Of a stretch of DNA of 6,255 nucleotides, positions 4,646 through 6,255 are shown piece by piece; position 1 is the stretch's first letter; each line of letters opens with the position of its first letter. The position numbers and the translations under genes are program-made. The DNA is from Bacteroidales bacterium. Its GTDB lineage: Bacteria > Bacteroidota > Bacteroidia > Bacteroidales > UBA7960. A model generated the notes under the pieces. It was given only the letters and a program-made list of their open reading frames with translations. It searched no databases and was not told the DNA's origin. The stretch is taken from NCBI GenBank assembly GCA_003451785.1, contig DMJL01000277.1, forward strand, positions 1 through 6,255. Direction: 5' to 3'.

Positions 4646-6255
4646 TCAATGTCCTTTCTTTGTTTTTCCTCCTTTTTTGTTACCTATAGCCAAGAATACA
4701 GGAAAGAATACCCAAACTGCCAAAATGCTGAATATTAGCCCCCCGATGGTTCCCGCAGCAAAAGCAAACCAAAACACTTCTCTCTCTCCAATAATAAATG
4801 GAACAAGTCCTATGATGGATGACACAATGGTGAGCATCACAGGGAATATCTTATGTTGAAAAGCTTTCATATATAATAAAAGCGGATTGCGATGGGGATG
4901 CGTTCGCCGGTAGCGGTTAAAATCGCTTAGGATAAAAAGGCCTGCGTTGACCGATAATCCGCTAAGCAGAATAAAAGCCGCCCAGCCTCCCTGGTCGAAG
5001 TTGAGATCGAATAGGTAAAATGTAAGAAACAGGCCGGCAAACGAAGCCGGTATAAGTGATAATATTGCCAAAGGTTGTAGCAGTGATTCGAGCAGGATTG
5101 CACAAATAAAGAAAATTATGACTACCACAAGTAAAATCAGAAGATAGTTCTGCTTGGCCTCCTCTTCCCATCTCCACTGGGGCAGGCTCACATTGTAGCC
5201 CATTGGCAAAATTTGCTGTATGGATTCAAGTAGATTTTCTGAAACTCTTTCTTGAAGATGATGGGGTCCTACGAAATCCATAGATAAAGAGATGCGGTAT
5301 TGTTGATTGTGCTTAAAAATATCTTTGCCTGTAGCCCTTTTTTCGACTTGGAGCAACTCGTTGGGTGTGAATTGTGCGCCTGCCACTTGCAAAGGTTTGT
5401 GGGCCAAATCCCAAAGAGTGTATTCGCGGTACTCATGTGGAATGAGACTGAGTTGTATTTGGCGATAATTATAGAAAATATTGGCCGCAGGTACCTTCAT
5501 AATTCTTTCCTGAAGTCCTTGGAAAACCTGCGGAATGGAAAGGTTGTGCAGAGCCAGAACATTTTCGTCGAATTCCATGAAGAACTCATTTCGCAAAATA
5601 CTTGCCCAAGGGTCGGCACCAAAAATTCGAGGCGTTCTTACCCGTGGATTTTCGAGTGCCCAGGTTTTAAGTGTTTCGGCAAACTGATACAACTGGTCGT
5701 AATTATACCCCTCAAAACGAAACAACATTGATCCCCAGCCTCTTCTAAGTACATTGCTGAAACCTTGACCAACCCCCATCACGCTCCATTCTGCACCCCC
5801 TACATGGAGCGCTTTTTGTATTATTTGGTTTTGCAACACAAATGGGAATGCTCCAATTTCGTACTCCGGTCTAAAAAACACGGTGACAGTCCCATTTCTG
5901 GGCGAAACGATGCGAGTTTGAAATTGTTCTATCTGACCAAAGCCCCTCAAGAAATTTTCCATCTTCACCACGGCATCGTTTAGCTGGTGTATGGTACTCC
6001 CGTCGGGCATCATGCCTCTTATGTGGATAGTGGTGCGTTCGGGATCTGTAAAAAAGGCTCCATCAAACACATATTGCGAAAAAAGCCTGAGTGTACCACC
6101 TAATACATTCTCTGCTATGCCTTTTATATTTTGCTGGTAGAATGGGCTTCCTATAGTTTGGTTGTAAAGTCTGCTTGCAAGGCTTTCGCCAGGAACTTCC
6201 CTTGGCAAAAGATGCACTGGAATACCAAAGCCAAGAATCAAAATCAGCAACACCA
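4646..6255 (-). CDS. RND-superfamily efflux transporter permease, C-terminal half (N-terminus beyond window)
   Basis: Inner-membrane, proton-driven pump component of the AcrB/CzcA type. The frame is open from the window edge to TGA at 4648-4646, giving about 535 residues, roughly half of a usual 1000-1050-residue protein. The first dozen residues (LLILILGFGIPV) are the end of TM7. Residues about 15-365 form the second large periplasmic domain, with the porter-type segment IHIRGMMPDGSTIHQLNDA (76-94). Five helices follow, at about 370-389, 393-415, 424-446, 468-489 and 494-522, matching TM8-TM12, then a short lysine-rich tail. TM10 reads SGLSVNAGLFILSDF; the Lys that AcrB carries here (K940) is absent, as in several non-AcrB branches. 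The TM4 acidic residues would lie in the missing half. A TolC-family gene follows 355 bases downstream, supporting a tripartite export system; the adaptor is not in the window. Substrate (drug, metal or other) cannot be told. A GTG at 6253 is internal, not a start. Confidence 0.9.
   Translation of the reverse strand, partial: VLLILILGFGIPVHLLPREVPGESLASRLYNQTIGSPFYQQNIKGIAENVLGGTLRLFSQYVFDGAFFTDPERTTIHIRGMMPDGSTIHQLNDAVVKMENFLRGFGQIEQFQTRIVSPRNGTVTVFFRPEYEIGAFPFVLQNQIIQKALHVGGAEWSVMGVGQGFSNVLRRGWGSMLFRFEGYNYDQLYQFAETLKTWALENPRVRTPRIFGADPWASILRNEFFMEFDENVLALHNLSIPQVFQGLQERIMKVPAANIFYNYRQIQLSLIPHEYREYTLWDLAHKPLQVAGAQFTPNELLQVEKRATGKDIFKHNQQYRISLSMDFVGPHHLQERVSENLLESIQQILPMGYNVSLPQWRWEEEAKQNYLLILLVVVIIFFICAILLESLLQPLAILSLIPASFAGLFLTFYLFDLNFDQGGWAAFILLSGLSVNAGLFILSDFNRYRRTHPHRNPLLLYMKAFQHKIFPVMLTIVSSIIGLVPFIIGEREVFWFAFAAGTIGGLIFSILAVWVFFPVFLAIGNKKGGKTKKGH

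Overview
The window looks like chromosomal DNA of a member of the Bacteroidota. The evidence is moderate-to-low GC, no Shine-Dalgarno sequences ahead of the genes, a TTTG / TAnnTTTG promoter of the Bacteroidota type ahead of the carboxylase gene, and short C/G-rich palindromes of a kind I associate with this phylum. The phylum is an inference; no marker gene is present.

All four recognisable genes lie on the minus strand, so the biological order runs from high to low coordinates. (1) 6255-4646: C-terminal half of an RND-superfamily inner-membrane efflux permease, whose N-terminal half lies beyond the window edge. (2) 4645-4292: a 354-base non-coding gap holding a roughly 210-bp composite palindromic element (4391-4600) made of four 15-18-base hairpins in mirror-symmetric order. 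(3) 4291-2750: a TolC-family outer-membrane channel protein with a signal peptide. (4) 2749-2577: an AT-rich intergenic region with repeated TGCAA words and a likely promoter. (5) 2576-969: the carboxyltransferase (beta) subunit of 3-methylcrotonyl-CoA carboxylase, probably starting at GTG. (6) 968-798: a 171-base gap with nothing convincing in it. (7) 797 to the left edge: a crotonase-fold enoyl-CoA hydratase, most likely 3-methylglutaconyl-CoA hydratase, missing at most a short C-terminal tail.

Two functional modules meet here. The permease and TolC-like protein are the inner and outer parts of a tripartite efflux machine; the periplasmic adaptor is not in the window. The carboxylase beta subunit and the hydratase catalyse consecutive steps of leucine/isovalerate breakdown (3-methylcrotonyl-CoA to 3-methylglutaconyl-CoA to HMG-CoA). 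The biotin-carrying alpha subunit is not in the window and may lie beyond the left edge.

The most unusual item is the palindromic element between the permease and channel genes. Its two halves form an imperfect inverted repeat about a centre near 4495, and the inner hairpins differ by paired, compensating changes that keep the stems intact. This suggests the folded structure is what is maintained.
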